A DNA stretch of 64,000 bases from Strongylocentrotus purpuratus (taxonomy: Eukaryota; Echinodermata; Echinoidea; Camarodonta; Strongylocentrotidae), in NCBI RefSeq assembly GCF_000002235.5, contig NW_022145604.1:7385894-7449893 (forward strand). Reading direction: 5' to 3'. The notes beneath the pieces are model-generated. The model saw only the letters and a program-made list of their open reading frames with translations, did not search any database and was not told where the DNA came from. The number at the start of each line of letters is the position of its first letter. Position 1 is the stretch's first letter. The translations under genes were made by a program, and so were the position numbers. Positions 20,938 through 35,400 of the stretch are shown here, in pieces.

Positions 20938-22513
20938 AGGGCGGGGCATCGAGAGGCGGAAAGGTATACGACCAACCGCTATCTCCTCCACTTTTAAATA
21001 ACTGGAGGTCCCCTTTGCCCAAACTCGCCGATATAAAATGCAAGGGATATTAAACCTACGCCAGAACTTGTACAGCATCTAATGAGAAGCACACTTACGT
21101 AGTTTCCTCTGCAGTTCCTTAATATATGTCTCTTGTATTATGGCATCTGCCAGCAGTTGCTCGTCGATCGTGTTCAGACGGTCGATTTGAAGCTCTAAAT
21201 GTCTGATCTTTCTCCTAAACTCCCGCTCAGCTTTCATGATCTGAAATGTGCTCCTGAGAAAAAAATGAACAATAACTATTTTCAGATATGCCAGGTATAC
21301 AACAGGAGTGCGCTAAACCAGTTGTACTGTAGAATTACCGAACATTGTTAAACACGCCCGCAAAATAATTTGTGTTTTGTCGACAAGAGTTACAGAAATA
21401 TGCCTAAATTATTCGATAGAAAGTTGTGAGAATGTCGCACCCCATCCCCGTCCTCTAGATCCTACGAAACAGTTAAATTATCTAGAGGATAACTTGTGTG
21501 TTTGTTTGTATGAATGAGTAAGTGAGTCTTTGCTTCTTTTGGATGAATGATTGTTTTTGTTGGTCACCGTGAAGCTACTGACTTGCATCTAGCTACAATA
21601 ACAATTATTTTGTAACTGCCCTACTTTTGAGTATTAAGCTTGCCGTACTCACCTGTCTGGTCTCACGATTACTCCTGTACCTTCCTTTTCATCCTAAAGA
21701 AAATGAACATACTTAAATTAGTCAATTAAGGTTGAAAATAATTATAATTTTTCCGTTGGCCTTAACTATTCAGTGTCAGTAATAATGTTTTTCATTTTTT
21801 AGTTTTACTTATAATTGGTGCCCCTGAAATTACTGAACAATTATGTTTGAAATGACCCCCCCCCCCCCCCCCCACCCCGAAATCACCTACCCAAAGTAGT
21901 CTGCAAGTACAAACCCTGGTCAGTCGTAAAAGAGAGTCTGCACTACAAGACTATCATAGGCCATGTACTATAGCTGCTCCTGACACAGGACACAACCAGT
22001 AGGTAGCTGGGCTAGGCTTCTCTCGAGACACAATTATTTGTTTGATAAAGTGTCAAATTAGGGTCTGTGCTTGCAGACTTCACCCAAAGCACATCTGAAT
22101 TAGACTTATTTCTTAGTAACAAATCAAAAGTTGTAGTTTTTATTTTTAACAAAACTGTTTGTGTTATGTTTGTTCCTTATTCTCATTCCTTCATTTTATT
22201 TGCACTCCGTATAGTGAAAATACAAATGAACTACCTGATCCTCTAACTCTACCCCTCGCTCTCGGCCAGCGGATCTCGTTAGGGAGAACGCCTTCAGCCG
22301 ACACCACACGCCATGCTGCTTAGTATCCTCGATCTCGGCACGATCGAACGTGCTGCGGTTTTTTCCTCCTCCGCTCAACAAGTACGACTCGTCAGCCGCG
22401 CTCTGATTGGCTGAAAGTTCGCTACTGTCACCAAGCAGTCCGTCGTTTCTCGCATCTCGCGGTGCTTCGGCCACAGAACATGTGACGTTGTTGCTTGTAT
22501 GTGATTGGTCCAT
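13692..22513 (-). CDS. large coiled-coil protein, 12 exons, 894 residues, family not recognised
   Basis: Exons: 22235-22513, 21653-21693, 21099-21253, 20351-20556, 19731-19910, 19051-19235, 18289-18571, 17198-17920, 16544-16762, 15852-16004, 14283-14432 and 13692-13802. All borders are AG/GT, phases join without a break and the total is 2685 nt including the stop. The N-terminal 93 residues are polar and Ser/Asp-rich. Exons 3-4, 7 and 9-12 encode heptad-like, charged helices (for example FRRKIRHLELQIDRLN and IRKLKLTIETLRNK). Exon 8, the largest (241 residues), is basic at its start with a Cys cluster (HCRSCC), then acidic and low in complexity. No enzyme or membrane motif is visible. A structural, centrosomal, ciliary or cytoskeletal role is possible but unsupported. 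The start is the first Met of the exon 1 frame. The weakest junction is the GTTCGG donor after exon 9. Confidence 0.75.
15243..15470. repeat. (AATGAT)n array
   Basis: About 220 bp of hexamer-like AATGAT/AATGAC/AATAGTGAC repeats in the intron between exons 10 and 11 of the coiled-coil gene. It gives Asn-Asp and Leu-Ser low-complexity frames that are not genes. Confidence 0.9.
15471..15600 (+). mobile_element. SINE 3' tail with (TAA)n
   Basis: AAGCGCTTTGGGCCGCT and GGGAAAAGCGCAGTATATAA are the widespread 3' module of invertebrate tRNA-derived SINEs. They are followed by a pure (TAA)n tract at about 15518-15597. The tRNA head is absent. Confidence 0.6.
16835..16995 (-). mobile_element. tRNA-derived SINE, reversed and decayed
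   Basis: The reverse complement carries TAAGTCCCCGGACTGTAAAC and a B-box-like GGGTTCGAAAC, as in the 11155 copy. It lies between exons 8 and 9 of the coiled-coil gene. Confidence 0.55.
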
Positions 22514-22914
22514 TGTTTCAGGTGTTCAATATATTTCTGGTCTCCCCGTGAACAGTGGATTAGCTCTGATGCATTGTCAAGATAAAAAAAAGATTTCGAT
22601 CTTTTATTTGAGGGTTTTAAACGCGTTTTTTGAAGTGTCATGTTGTCTTTTTATAAGAGTTTGATTTGTTTTCCTTCTCATCATGACTCAACTTTTTTTT
22701 GGTACGAATATGATATATAATCTACGGCTTATATTATGTCTATACATGTATCTATGTTTTAATTTGTCTTAACTTTGTTTACATGTATTTCAAGAGTTCT
22801 CGAGAAAAAGAAGAACAAACACCTATTGAAATACGGGTTCGCCCCTACATATAGCTTTTTTTTCTCAGGTGAATATAATAATACAAACTTTGTTCATGAT
22901 GTTTTTTTTTTTTT

Positions 22915-23228
22915 TTTAATTATTTTATTTGGCAAATCAAGTCACATAATACAACAATATAACAAACATGAATTGAGATTAAAAAATCAATAGAAAGCAT
23001 ATATAAATATTGCAATAGCAGGTGCATCCGGTCGAGCTGCCCGGGTATGGAAAAAGTTAACCAAATAACTGTGATCCGCAGACCTTCCTCCCCACACCCG
23101 ACTAGATGCACCTGATATTGGTTAAAATAAAGCTTTAAAAAGAAAAGATAGATTAGAAGAAAAATGGAGGAAAAAGAAAAAGGGAGAAAAACGAAGGAAA
23201 AAGAAAAAGAAAAAAAGAAAAGAAGGAG

Positions 23229-23266
<38 letters not shown>

Positions 23267-24300
23267 CATGACAATTTTTTTTAAAATTGTGAATTCATGA
23301 CAGGTATAGTAACATATTGTTACTGTTAATCATTAACACCATCATCACGTTGTAAAAAAAAAATATATAATATCATTATCATTATCGTTATTAACATTAT
23401 TACTACTACCGTTACTATCATTATTATTATGATTATTATAATTTATATCATTGACATCAATATTTATATTAAAACATCAACAAAAAATTAATTTTCATTG
23501 AGAATACAATTTCAACAACAACCAGTCTCGAAGCTATTGCACGATCATAATATGTACAGATGAAGGTAAGCCCTATATCATGTTTATGAAAATATTAAAA
23601 TTCAGTAATACAATTTTGGAATGGTTTGGAATGGTTAAAATGGACTGTGTATTATTTCAAGTACATATCATTATTGTTTCATATTATATAATGAGAAATG
23701 GAACAAAAATTATACGGTATACATCTCAGGTGGTTATTATGTGAAGTCTTATTTATATAATTGAAGAATTATTTATATTCTATAAATGACTATAAACAGC
23801 AGCAATTAAACAACTAGCAATAAGAAAGCATAAACAGCATTAAAAGATCACACTGTTACAAATATGTATAAGCATATTCGTCATTATTATCAACATCATT
23901 TATATTATTGTTATTGCAATCATTATTATTGCTACGATTATAACATAATAGTTACAATCATTATTAATATTATTAAGAAATATAATGTATAATACAACAT
24001 GAATAAATACGGAATCATATATACAGATTTACAAGCCAGAGTTCAACACCTTCAAGTGGGAGCACCAAGTGCCAATTTGAGTCAATAGTACATCGTTACG
24101 AATATGTTGAGGAAGTGTGTCCCACAATCTGGGTTTGAGATATAGTATTGAGAAATAGCATTGTGATTTCTGATCTATACAACCATCATGTCATGCAAAT
24201 AATATATAATATGACTTGCAACTCTATGGATACAAGGGATGCGATCCCAATCGCCATTAAATCAAAATGAAGAACAACAAGAAAAGATTTTTTAAATAAA
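22915..24300 (-). mobile_element. LINE remnant (end of RT ORF plus 3' UTR)
   Basis: On the minus strand a frame ending at a stop at 24029-24031 reads PRLWDTLPQHIRNDVLLTQ, the P-R-L-W-N-x-L-P-x-x-I-R-N signature near the C-terminus of many LINE reverse-transcriptase ORFs. Downstream lie AT-rich microsatellite sequence and, near 22940, TGACTTGATTTGCCAAATAA, a CR1/L2-like 3' end. A palindromic CAGGTGCATC...GATGCACCTG pair lies at 23020-23115, and an A-run at 23229-23262 interrupts the unit. Only the end of the element is present. Confidence 0.55.
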
Positions 24301-26059
24301 CAAAAAATAAACTCACCTCAGTTCTGGTTACTTTACATTTAGGCTGATTATATAGTTGTGATTATTTGAGAGGAGCTGTTGAAAGAAGTTCCATCTCCCA
24401 TAAAATATTTAATTTTCAAGTTCTTATTCTGTGCAGATTTTCAAGGGGCATCATCAATACATCATACTTTATTCGTGTTATTAAGCTGAGTGCAATATTG
24501 TAAACAATCAAACAGTATTGTCGCATGGATGCAAGCGCGCATTAATAAAGCATCAATTGTGACGCAACAATTGAATATTGTAATGTTGAAAGTGCGTTGA
24601 CCTTGCAATGAGAAGTGATTTGTTGCTCTAAAGTTAGTCTTGGATCAAGACTCGAGTGCATCATAAATATTACATAAATCTGTTTGAGCAGCTCCCACTA
24701 CACGTGAGTGTTATTCGTTTAACTGTTTAGTCCACTGCAGCAGATTCATCTCTATTTCATTTTAAAAAACAATAAGGTTTTAATCATGTTTCAAATGCAC
24801 TGTTTAATACCCTCGATAATTTCCTACAATTATGAAAAAACACAGGTAGGTCTAGATTGGGAAAATTGTAAAGCCAAGTCGTTATTGTAGTCCCACGCGT
24901 TGAAAATTGAGTGGCCGCGGCCGATATACACCGCGTGTATAAATTACGTCGAGATGAATGATGGTAGATGTTTTTGATTTCCAAGTATTTTTCCAACATC
25001 AGTGAGTGTACTGTAGACTCAGATTGTGTTGTACTTATATATCTAGTCTAGACTAGGTGTCATTTAAACTTCCGATTTTGAAGAATTCCTGTGAGTTTTT
25101 TGCAGTGAAAAATGATGAAACTACTAGTTTTGAATTTGAGAAGAATAGAGCCTTGGCCTCGCTAAAGCAAAGCCATAGAGTCAATGCTAATGCGTATTGA
25201 CCTCTAGCACTGCATACTTGCTGAGAGGCAGGTGTAATTAATACACAAATACACACACCACACACTATTGCATAGACTGCACACAATAGAACCGAAGTGG
25301 CTGATCTGCAAATTTGACACCATGGACGGTAGCGCGCCCAGTATTTGGTCAGACATCCATTTCAATGGCTGTAACAATTTAAAAAGTTATTTATGAGCCA
25401 CAAAACTTGCAAAAATCAGGCAGCTGAACAACTTTTCTTAACTCTCAAAATTAAATCAGATTTAGAAAGATTGGAAAGATCTCCAACTTAGCTCGAAATT
25501 GGTCAGTGTCGCACAACTTTCTGCCCTTTCGCGTTCTGTTAGCAGTTAGCACATGCGCTCACATGCATAGCCATATTATGTAGAAGCCTATTGCGAAACA
25601 ACTACATGTGCTGTCGCAATGAATTTAGTATGTGTGTGAAGAGGAGGTCTTCCGTGTTCGCTCCATGGCAGCGAATTTGCAAATGACGCACTTACCGATG
25701 TGCAAGAGGTATTTATACGATACCCTTGCCATGCGGTATCGCTCGTCCAGTATTCAGTCAACGCATTGACATTCAGTGCTTTATCGCGCAATTGTGTGAA
25801 ATAGTGCCCAAATACGCTTCGCTCCTTGGCAACGGAGATACCACCCACAAATCGCGTGACCGAATTCTATTCGGCACGACCAAATTCTGGGCAGAAAAAT
25901 GCTCCGTCTTCTTTCGGAAGTATTTTGCTTATCATCATTCTATATTTTAAGTGACTATAAAATCCTGTTAGAGGAATAACTTTCTTTTCTTTTGATGGGT
26001 AGATTGCCAAATAAAAGAGGTAAGAATTCAAAATATTAGCAATTTCCCCTAAGTGACTG

Positions 26060-26360
26060 AATACTGTGCAGGTGGACCACTACCCTGGGGCTTCCCCCCT
26101 ACTCTTATATGAACAGTGCAGTGGGTTTTTATCGTGCAAAGGTGGTGATTCTCCTCTAAACGGGGCCTCCATTTAACACCCTTCCCGAGGGACGTAGTGT
26201 TTTCCACTTAACATATCCTACTTCTATGGAATAAAGAGAGGGGCACGTTAACACACAAGTCACAACGCAGGCTTGGGTCATCCGCCTGTGTGGGATTCAA
26301 ACCTGAGACTTTCGGTTCGACAGGCAGACACTTTATCGACTGAGCCAACTCGCTACCTAT
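26060..26360 (-). mobile_element. tRNA-derived SINE, reversed
   Basis: The reverse complement carries a tRNA-like head ending at about 26357 (GTAGCGAGTTGGCTCAGTCG, A-box-like) and a B box (GGTTTGAATCC). The body includes CCTCGGGAAGGGTGTTAAATG. It lies 90 bp upstream of DUS3L coding exon 1 and belongs to a different SINE family from the 1913 copy. Confidence 0.65.
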
Positions 26361-26449
26361 TAAATTTTTTTAATATCTAGATATTTCAAAATATTCCTTG
26401 CAAAGATTTTGAAAATTATTGTTTAACCATTGTTATTCATAGAACTAGC

Positions 26450-29400
26450 ATGGCTGATGCTCAAGCAGAAGGTGGAGTTCCAGCTGTGGAGCCAACTGTG
26501 GAGACTGAAAACTCAAACCAGATCCAAGATCAGGTCCAGGTGCCTTCTCAAGAGGAGTTACTAGCCCATGTCAGAGCTCAACCTGGAACAGCACTGGTGA
26601 AAGCAAGGTAAGAAACACAACTGGGGGGTGTTTCACAAAGATTCTAAGTTGAACTTATCTCTATTAGTTTGACTTAACAATTATGGAAAGCCGTTGGCAT
26701 CTTTGAAAATATTTTGTAAAATTTATTTTAAAAGGCATAAAATGTTGAATCAAATCATTCATATTTTCTATTATCATTGGAGATTTCATATTCTTGATGT
26801 GGAATTTATGAAAAGTCTAAAATACTTGGGGAATTTTTGCTTTCAAATATATTTTATTTTAATGCTACAAATGGCTCTCCATAATTTATAAGTCCAACTT
26901 GAGTTAAGTTCATCTTAGAATCTTTGTGAAACACCCCCCATTTCTGTTAAGGGATGGGAGCAGCTGAGGACAATTTGCTTGCTGAACCCATTAGAGAGCT
27001 CCCGTAAATGAAAATGAGCCACGGGGTTTTTGTCAGTAATGCAAGCGTGTATTGGTAGATAAGTGAAGTACCCTGCATTTTGTCAAATCACAATTCATTC
27101 TAAATAACTTGGCAAGGCTCATTCATTTCCCCAATGTGACCATTCAACCCGTGTTGATTTTCAACACACAAATATGCCGGTAGACAAAAAATATATTAGA
27201 TTACTAGGCCCTGACTTTGATGTACATTTACTTGTTTTGCTCTTTGCTCCAACAAGCCTTAACACAACTCACTTCTTTTTGGTATTGCTGTTATTTTGTA
27301 CCTACTGTAGGTACATTGACCTCACACGACACAGCAAAAGAAATTACCAGGATAGCACCACCAAAGCGAGCCAGGAGCAGCGCAACGAACCCGAGGGCCA
27401 GCAGCATGAAACCAAGAAGCAGAAAGGGAAAGGCCAGAATAAGAAACGTTACAGGGAAAAAACAGTTCCGTCTGAAGAGCGTCCTTGTTTGGACTTCTTG
27501 AGGGGCGCCGGTTGCAGATTCGGTGACAAGTGCAAGTTCAGCCACGATATCCAAAAGCTGATGGCGGGTAAAGCCCCAGATATCAATCCGCGATGTATCA
27601 ATTTTGACAAATTTGGCAGCTGTCCTTATGGCATGCTCTGCCGCTTTGGAGGTGCCCACATAGACGATAACCTGAAGAACATCGTCGATGAGGAGAAGGT
27701 CAAGGAAACGGGAGGCAAATGCGTCGTCAGGAATCTCCTGAGCAAAGACTTGCAGATACAGTTGAGGAAGCGGAACGTCCATTTTAAGAAGTCCGATCAG
27801 TACATGAGGACTTTGGATACTAGGAAAAAGGAGTCTAACTCTAAGAGACCCGAAGGACCAGGTTGCAAAGACCATAATGAAAGTCCTACTGTTGTCATGC
27901 CGACTAGTGGTGATGCTCACAACCATGCAGGGACTGTGACGGATGCTGATGTTATCAAGCTACGGCCAGAGGAGAAGAAGAAGCTTGATGTGAAGGACAA
28001 ACTCCTGCTTGCACCACTGACAACCGTAAGTGCTGCTGAATCATTAGCGCTTACGAATTTACAAGTAGTTCTCATAAATTTAGTTCTTGTGAGACAGTAC
28101 TTTTATAGTACTGTTCTCATCTTGATACGGTGATTGTAACTAATTCCTCAGGCACACGAATGAGACTGACACCAGACCTCCAGCAGACCTAACAACATAA
28201 ATGTACCCCTAATGGCCCAAAACAAGGCCTTTTGGAGTCAGTTTGGCAGTGCTACTGTTAGTGAGTTACAGGTCCTTCATGTCTAACATTACAATTCATC
28301 AACTCATTGTGAATTACAAATAGAACAGTAAGCATTTATTTGTCCGAAGCAGTAAATACTTTATCAAACTTTAAAGGTAATACAAAGTTTTGGGAATTTT
28401 TGAAAATTGAGTGGATAGTGAATCTTTATAATTTTGATATATCTGGATGCCCCTGTGGATGTATTATAAGCACTAAAAAAAATAGCCCCTAAAACACTTC
28501 TGTTTTCGAGAAAAATTGAATATAAAAATTTACCGGTGCTCCCGGTAAATTTTGATAAATTTCAAATAGCGCCTATGGCCGTACAATGGTAGCTGCGACC
28601 ATGAAAATCTCAGAATACGTAGTTGTGATATATAATTTCCAAATGGGAATAGCTAATCGGTTGATTTTAGTCAAGAAATATTCTTTCATAGCTAAATTAA
28701 TATCTTGACCTTGAGAGGGAGCTATACAACATAAGAAGTTTATTATTTACAATTTCATAACTTTAGACTCGATTTCAACGCGACAACGATCAATGAATAT
28801 TGTAGGGACGCATACGCTTCCAATATGTTAATTTGAACCAAATTCATGACCCCATACCAAAACTTTGTAATACCTTTATGTGACTTGAACAACCTATGGC
28901 AGTGGAAATCTAGAAAAACTTGGTAACATTGAAGTCTTGGATAACTTTTTAATATGTACTTTGGAGACTAAACTTAAATGTTATATGTTTGCATTAATTA
29001 TATCTTATATCCTTTAAAGGCTGTGTTATTGTGGTCGTCTCTCTGACAGGGAGGGGTGGATCCCAGAGTTACATATCAGAATGTTTTTTTTAATTCTGAA
29101 AGGTGCATGCCTGAACACAAAGATGATTTTTAATCTGTTGTACGTCTGTGCTTGTTGTTACAGGTTGGTAATCTTCCGTTCCGTGCCGTGTGTAAGAAGC
29201 TAGGTGCGGACATCACATGCGGCGAGATGGCCATGTGCACTAACTTACTCCAGGGACAGTCGTCTGAATGGGCGCTGCTGAGGAGACATCCTTCGGAAGA
29301 CATCTTTGGTGTCCAGGTAAATTATCTTCTCACTTCCCTTCAGGACAAGATTTTTTTTTTAAGGGTGGAGTCATCAAATGTTCTTCAAATTGGCAACCTT

Positions 29401-32400
29401 TATATTTGTTCTGTTCTACATGTACATTGTTCTAATAAAATTTTACTTCTTTGAAAATGCTGTACATGTGAGTAAAAGCTTTGTCTAAAAGTTTGGGGGA
29501 AAAAAGGAAAATTTTGATCCACCAACAATGATTTTAAACACCTCAATGCTTTGCCAATTTAAGGATTTTAAAGCTCTTTTCCCTTTTTATGAATTCTTTC
29601 CTCTAGCTATGTGGTGGTTTTCCAGACACGATGACTAGGTGTGCAGAGCTGCTCAATGATAGATTAGATATTGATTTTATTGATATCAATGTCGGCTGCC
29701 CAATTGACCTGGTTTATCACAAGGTGCGTACTAAACCTCTTTATAGTTCATTGATTGTTATGGTTGTTTGGTGTGTGGAAGAACTTTGCTGCCTTTTATT
29801 ATATTTCCAGATTATTTTATTATATTTCCTTTTTATCTATTTTCCTCCTTCAGAAAATATATACATGTATATCATGGGGGAAACCTGCTATATTTAAGTC
29901 TTGATGACTATGTAGAACGAATGAGGACATTACAGTGTGCTGTAAAAGCAATGGAATCCCAGAAATCTGGGCCCGTATTCAATAAACTTCTAAGACATTT
30001 TTCTTAAGTCTAAGAAAATGTCTAAGAATTTGTCTAGGTTAAGAAAGTTGCCTTAGCCGTATTCTAAACACGTAAAGCAGTTTGTCTTAGCCAAGACGAA
30101 AGATAAGACCCGATGACGTCATGTGGGAAAGTTGATGTGGTCGACTCGAGCAAATTAATTGCAACTCGATTTGCCTATGTAATTTGCGTGTTAAAATAAA
30201 AATCGCACCGCACGAAAATTATACACTAACATGTATGGGAGAGCGTAAAGGAGGAACGATGCTCACATAATTATTTCGGGATTGACCAACTGACACTAAA
30301 ACAGTCTAGTCAAGACCACCTGAGGCTAGATCTAATTACATCCACTGTAGGCTTTTTATACTTTTCTGTCAAACAACTCCGAGGAGCCCAACCGGGCTTA
30401 CTTATTATGTCGCAGCCGCAGGTCTGTGAGTATGAAGGGAGCGCCGTCGCTAGCCGGCCGACCAGCGCTAGCTAGCATTGGATTTGGAGCTACCCTTTCA
30501 TTGTTTTACATCGTCTACTGTTATGATGGCCTAAAATTAATCAAATGGCTAAATGTAACCTTTATCAGACTCATACTATAACAAATTTTGTCTCACCTAA
30601 TATTATGCCGATTGCACATTATTCCCTGTTTCCATACTTTAGCGCCAAAGACTAATAAAGTAAGAGACGGTTTCTTTATATACGACAGCCATGTCATGAT
30701 TTAGTGTTATGCATACTTTATGCTACTACTCGTTTAGTTGTGTACAAACAAACATACTACTAGTACAGTACAAAGAGCCTATGGCGCTCCTGCGCGCTGC
30801 GCCGTCGACGCTGTATATTACGCGAAGCTTACGTTGTTATATAGGTCAACTGATAACCTGCGCTCGCGCTGCGCGCGCTGCATGCATTGTTTTTATTCCA
30901 TTTGATCGAAACCCGAAGCGGTTGCTTGCAGCATCACTGAGCTGCCGGTGCCAAAGCCCCATTTAAGCATCCTCGTAGTATTCTTAAATATAGGGTAGAT
31001 TTCTTACTTATCTTAGATATCTCGATTGTATTAGAATACGACATGCTACTTAAGTCCTTTTTCTTAGATAAAATCTAAGAATCCTTCTTAATCTTAAGGC
31101 AAATTTCTTAAGTCCCCATTGCTGTTATAGAATACGATTTTTGGCTAAGATTTTTTCTTAGCCAAAATTTAAGAAAAAGTACTTAGATTTCAAGCTTAAG
31201 AAGTTTATTGAATACGGGCCCTGATCCGTTGCTAATGACAGTATTTGTTTTATCGCACTTTCATAAATAATAATTATAGTAAGATCAATTTGTATAGCGC
31301 AGCTACAGTAGTATATAATTATACTCTTCTGCACTGTGATGAACACAAAACTCCTAACAGGGATAATTACAGACACAAACACAAAAACTATTCAAAAGCT
31401 TAATGATTGTTTGATTATTGACATAAATGTTAAAATATGTTAAATGTAAAATATCTTACAGTTTACAGGATTTTTTTCCTTAATTTGATACGTAATGAAT
31501 TTCATGTAGTTCATAACTTGTTTTGACTATTACAGGGAGCTGGATCTGGTTTGATGAATAGAATGGGAAAGTTTCAGGAGATTGTGAGAGGAATGAGCTC
31601 GGTAAGTCATTTACATGCACACCCATTTTTGTATCGCATACATCTAACATGCAGATGGGAATATTAGTTTCTCAGATGCATCATTTGCCATACTGTTAGA
31701 TTGTACATATTGCTCTCATATGCTATGACAATTTGTGTATGTTAACAGCAAGATGCATTTTTTATCATAAAGATTAATTATTGGCATTTTTTTTGTATGA
31801 AAAACATAGCTGCAAGCAACAATGCCCCAAGTGCATATTCACTGCTGTATGTTTATCAGATACAGACATTTTTTGCACAATATCTCAATTAAATTTGGAG
31901 GTGTTGATTAATTTTAAGTTTTTTAATACCTTGTGTAGGGATAGGCCTTTTAAACCCCTTCTTTATCATGAGGATTGCAAACAGTCATCCTAAATGAGCT
32001 TTCAACAGTTGAATTTGGGGTCTTAAATCTTTGTAGAAGTTGGTTGATAAATCATACTGCTCTCCCTGCAGGCCCTTCAATTATTATATTACCCCCATCA
32101 TTGGGGATAATATAATAATATGATAATATGATTGTGGTAAAAGACTTTGTCCAAGGATGTAAGCACGGAGCATAGATCAAACTATGTATTTCCCATTTGA
32201 GAGTCAAGAGTTTTCAACAGTATGCCAATGCTCCCAACCTTCATACTTTTATGTCCCTGATTCTTCTGTAAAACAAAACAGTTATTTTTTTAACCAAAAT
32301 GTAGAACATTCATAATTTGAGCAGGAGAGAAGGGGTTACATTGATGAGGAATTTTTGTTGATTTGTTTTCCATTCAGGTTCTTGATATTCCGCTGACAGT

Positions 32401-35400
32401 GAAGATGAGAACCGGTGTCCATAACGACAATCCCGTCGCACATAAGATTGTCCGTCGTATCTACGACTGGGGAGCATCTGTTGTCACGGTAAATATCGCA
32501 CTTTGTATTACTGTAGCTGAGGAATGTTTCACAAAGATTAAAATTGACTTTAAGTTGGACTTAACAATGGGCCGCCGTTCATGCCACTGTTTTCTCTCAC
32601 CATTTACTGGCATTGGTCTCCCAAGGGACGTATTAATCATGGCCACAAATCTACCAAATTAACTCTTTTTGATAGTTCATTATTGAAGGAAAAATTTGTA
32701 TCTAAAGATCATAATGATGAGAGAAAACAGTTGCATGAATGGTCTGCCATATTTAAGTCCAACTTAAAGTCAATTTTAGTCTTTGTAAAACACTCCTCAG
32801 GAATATATTACTACTGTTAAATGTGCTTTCAAGAAATAGTTGAGTTCTGGGCCCTGTTTCTTAAAACTTGTCATCAATAACAAGTAACAAGAACTGTTAT
32901 AAAATACTGAAATCATGGCATTTGATTGGCTGAGATCAAATTTGTCATGGAAATTTAACATTTGTTATTGATTTGATTTGATTTGATTTATTTTCCACTC
33001 AAATATCCACAAATTAATAAACCATTCAGTAATACAATATATAATAGAACAAATTAATTATACAAGTAACGAAATACTGACAAGTATGTTCGTAATCAAA
33101 TAAGTCTACAAAGTACATTTATGTTTGAGAATTAGACAACATATTTTAAATTGCTTGATTTAACTGAGAGGGGAAAAAAGGGAATCTCAGAAAAGCTAGG
33201 CTTGTTGAGCGAGATTCCCAGTATAAATTAAATAATGGACCATCAACAACGTGCATCAAATTCTGCACATGTCTGCTCCCAGAGAGACCAGAGACGCGCG
33301 AACCCACCCGCCCGCGCCAGATCCCCGGGTCTCCCCCGCCAAGGCCCATTTAGCATACAACAGTCTGCCGTTGCCAGGTCGAGCAAGCTCAAGGTTTGTC
33401 CGACCTAGCAACGAGCAACATCAAACAAACAAACAAGTTTCATGAAACAGGGTCCTGGTCATGCAATTACTCTGTAATTACTCTGAAAGAAGCTGTCCAG
33501 GAGCTTTTTGGAACAATCGATTATGTAGTTCATTACTAATGGTTTTCACTATGATGTTTTATACTCATCAATATCATTGAAATTGACTTGATCTTGCTGA
33601 GAAATTACATGCAATACACACAGAAATGTGTAAATGGGACTACACATACACGTGACATGAAAAATTAAGATTTGTTTATGTTTCTTCCCCCTTCTAGGTT
33701 CATGGTCGTACCAGGGAGCAGCGGTATTCCAAGCTAGCTGATTGGGATTATCTGAAAGACTGTGTTCAGGCTGCTGATCCGCATCCATTCATTGGTGAGT
33801 CCCAAGGTCAAAGGTCAACTATGGTGCAGTCTTATGGGGCGTTGCAAGAAAGTTGCGATTGATTGCAATTTGCAAAATTTGCAACTGATATTCGATTGCA
33901 ACTCAATTTTCTTGCAACGCCCCACTAGTCTCCTAAATTTCCTAGGATTTTGTTAGGATTAAAGTTTTTAACAATTAAATTTAGTTAACAAGATCTAGCT
34001 TTTATTTCCCCCCCCCTTTCTCTCTCTCTCTCTCTCTCTTACTAATGGGGAGTTGCAAATTTGCAATTAATTACAAGACTTATGCTTGATTTTTGAGATT
34101 TGCAACTTTCTTGAAATGCCCCATTAGAGTACCTAGAGTAAAATTGCATAATGAGATGTTCTTATAATGTTATGTACATGTAGTAATACTGTGTTGTAAG
34201 GTTTGTAACCATGTAGAGATACACAAAAACCTGTCTTTAACCTAAAGCTTGCACGCACTTGATAAAAACCTACTTCTAAATCAATTTTAGGTCCTAACAT
34301 GGAAAAAACAGCATGAGGAATGGACATTTCTGCATTGGAAGTGTGTCGCGTGTGGTTGTAAGTTTCGCTTTATTGAATTCCTTTTTTTGTTGCTTGAAAT
34401 CCCTTCTTTTTTTTTTTGCCTTTATGATTCCTTTTTTTGGTCGCACAAGGTTGGCAGCTCTGGTTTATAATTAATTATGTTGTATATAATGAAAAACATT
34501 TTTGAATGATGTCATATATCTTTGTCTACATAGGAAATGGAGACATTCTTTCCTATGAAGATTCAAACTTCTTCCGTGAGCAGAGTGGAGCCACCGGTCA
34601 GATGATTGCCCGGGGCGCTCTCATCAAACCTTGGATCTTCACTGAAATCAAAGAACAAAGGTACCATACTAGCATTTCTAATGAACATTTTTGCTGTTCT
34701 ATCAAGTCTTTATACCTTAAAGGCATCATTTAACAATGTTAAATCTGAGATGCACGGTCCTACGTGTTATCAGTGTCTGTGATATGGTGTAATATTAAAG
34801 ACCTCAAATAATTGCGCTTGAAAATGGTCATGAAGTGCATCAAAAAAGTAAAAATCTCTGAGTGACCGGTTGTACCATACTCATTTTCCCCAGTAGACTG
34901 TAGTGTTATAAAAACCATTATGGAAACAAAAATTGTAATTTCCAATCAGAGATATCTTGATAATCAGACAGGCGATCACTTTGTAAGAGTCATGGGATTC
35001 CTGACTGACTTAAAGATTTATAATTATGATCACAGCATGAGCTAAATCCAGGATTTCTTTTAAGAATCTGAGACAAAGATACCCAATCCCTTTTAAAGCA
35101 ACAACAAAAATAAGCTCAGTCTAGCTGAAAGGAAATTTAACAAAGACTATGAGGCGTGATAGCTCAGCGGTGGTCTCGTGGTCTCGTAACGGGGAGGTCC
35201 TAGGTTCAAAATTTAATCAGTGCGCTAGAGCCCTTTGGTAAGGCATTAATCCTCATTACCAAGTCCTTGGGAGAGGACTTGGAGCCGTCAGTCTCCTGGT
35301 TGCTTACTTACAAGTAATCACATGCTTTCTTAGCAGTCAGTTAAAAAGAAACCATCAACCAACGCACAAAAGTAGGAACCCATGTTATAACATAGGCGTC

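Larger units (their letters stand above)
22514..26449. other. divergent intergenic region between the coiled-coil gene and DUS3L
   Basis: It contains both 5' flanks and therefore probably both promoters, but no TATA box or CpG block is clear enough to place them. A minus-strand LINE remnant occupies about 22.9-24.2 kb and a reversed SINE about 26.06-26.36 kb. The remainder, including 24.3-26.0 kb, shows no gene I can support. A TATTCATAG acceptor-like site 9 bp before the DUS3L ATG suggests an upstream 5' UTR exon somewhere here. Confidence 0.5.

Noticed and set aside
27174-27310. Alternative DUS3L start [12 protein letters not shown]
   Set aside because: It lies in intron 1 directly before the TGTAG acceptor. 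Exon 1 at 26450 joins in phase and gives the expected N-terminus.
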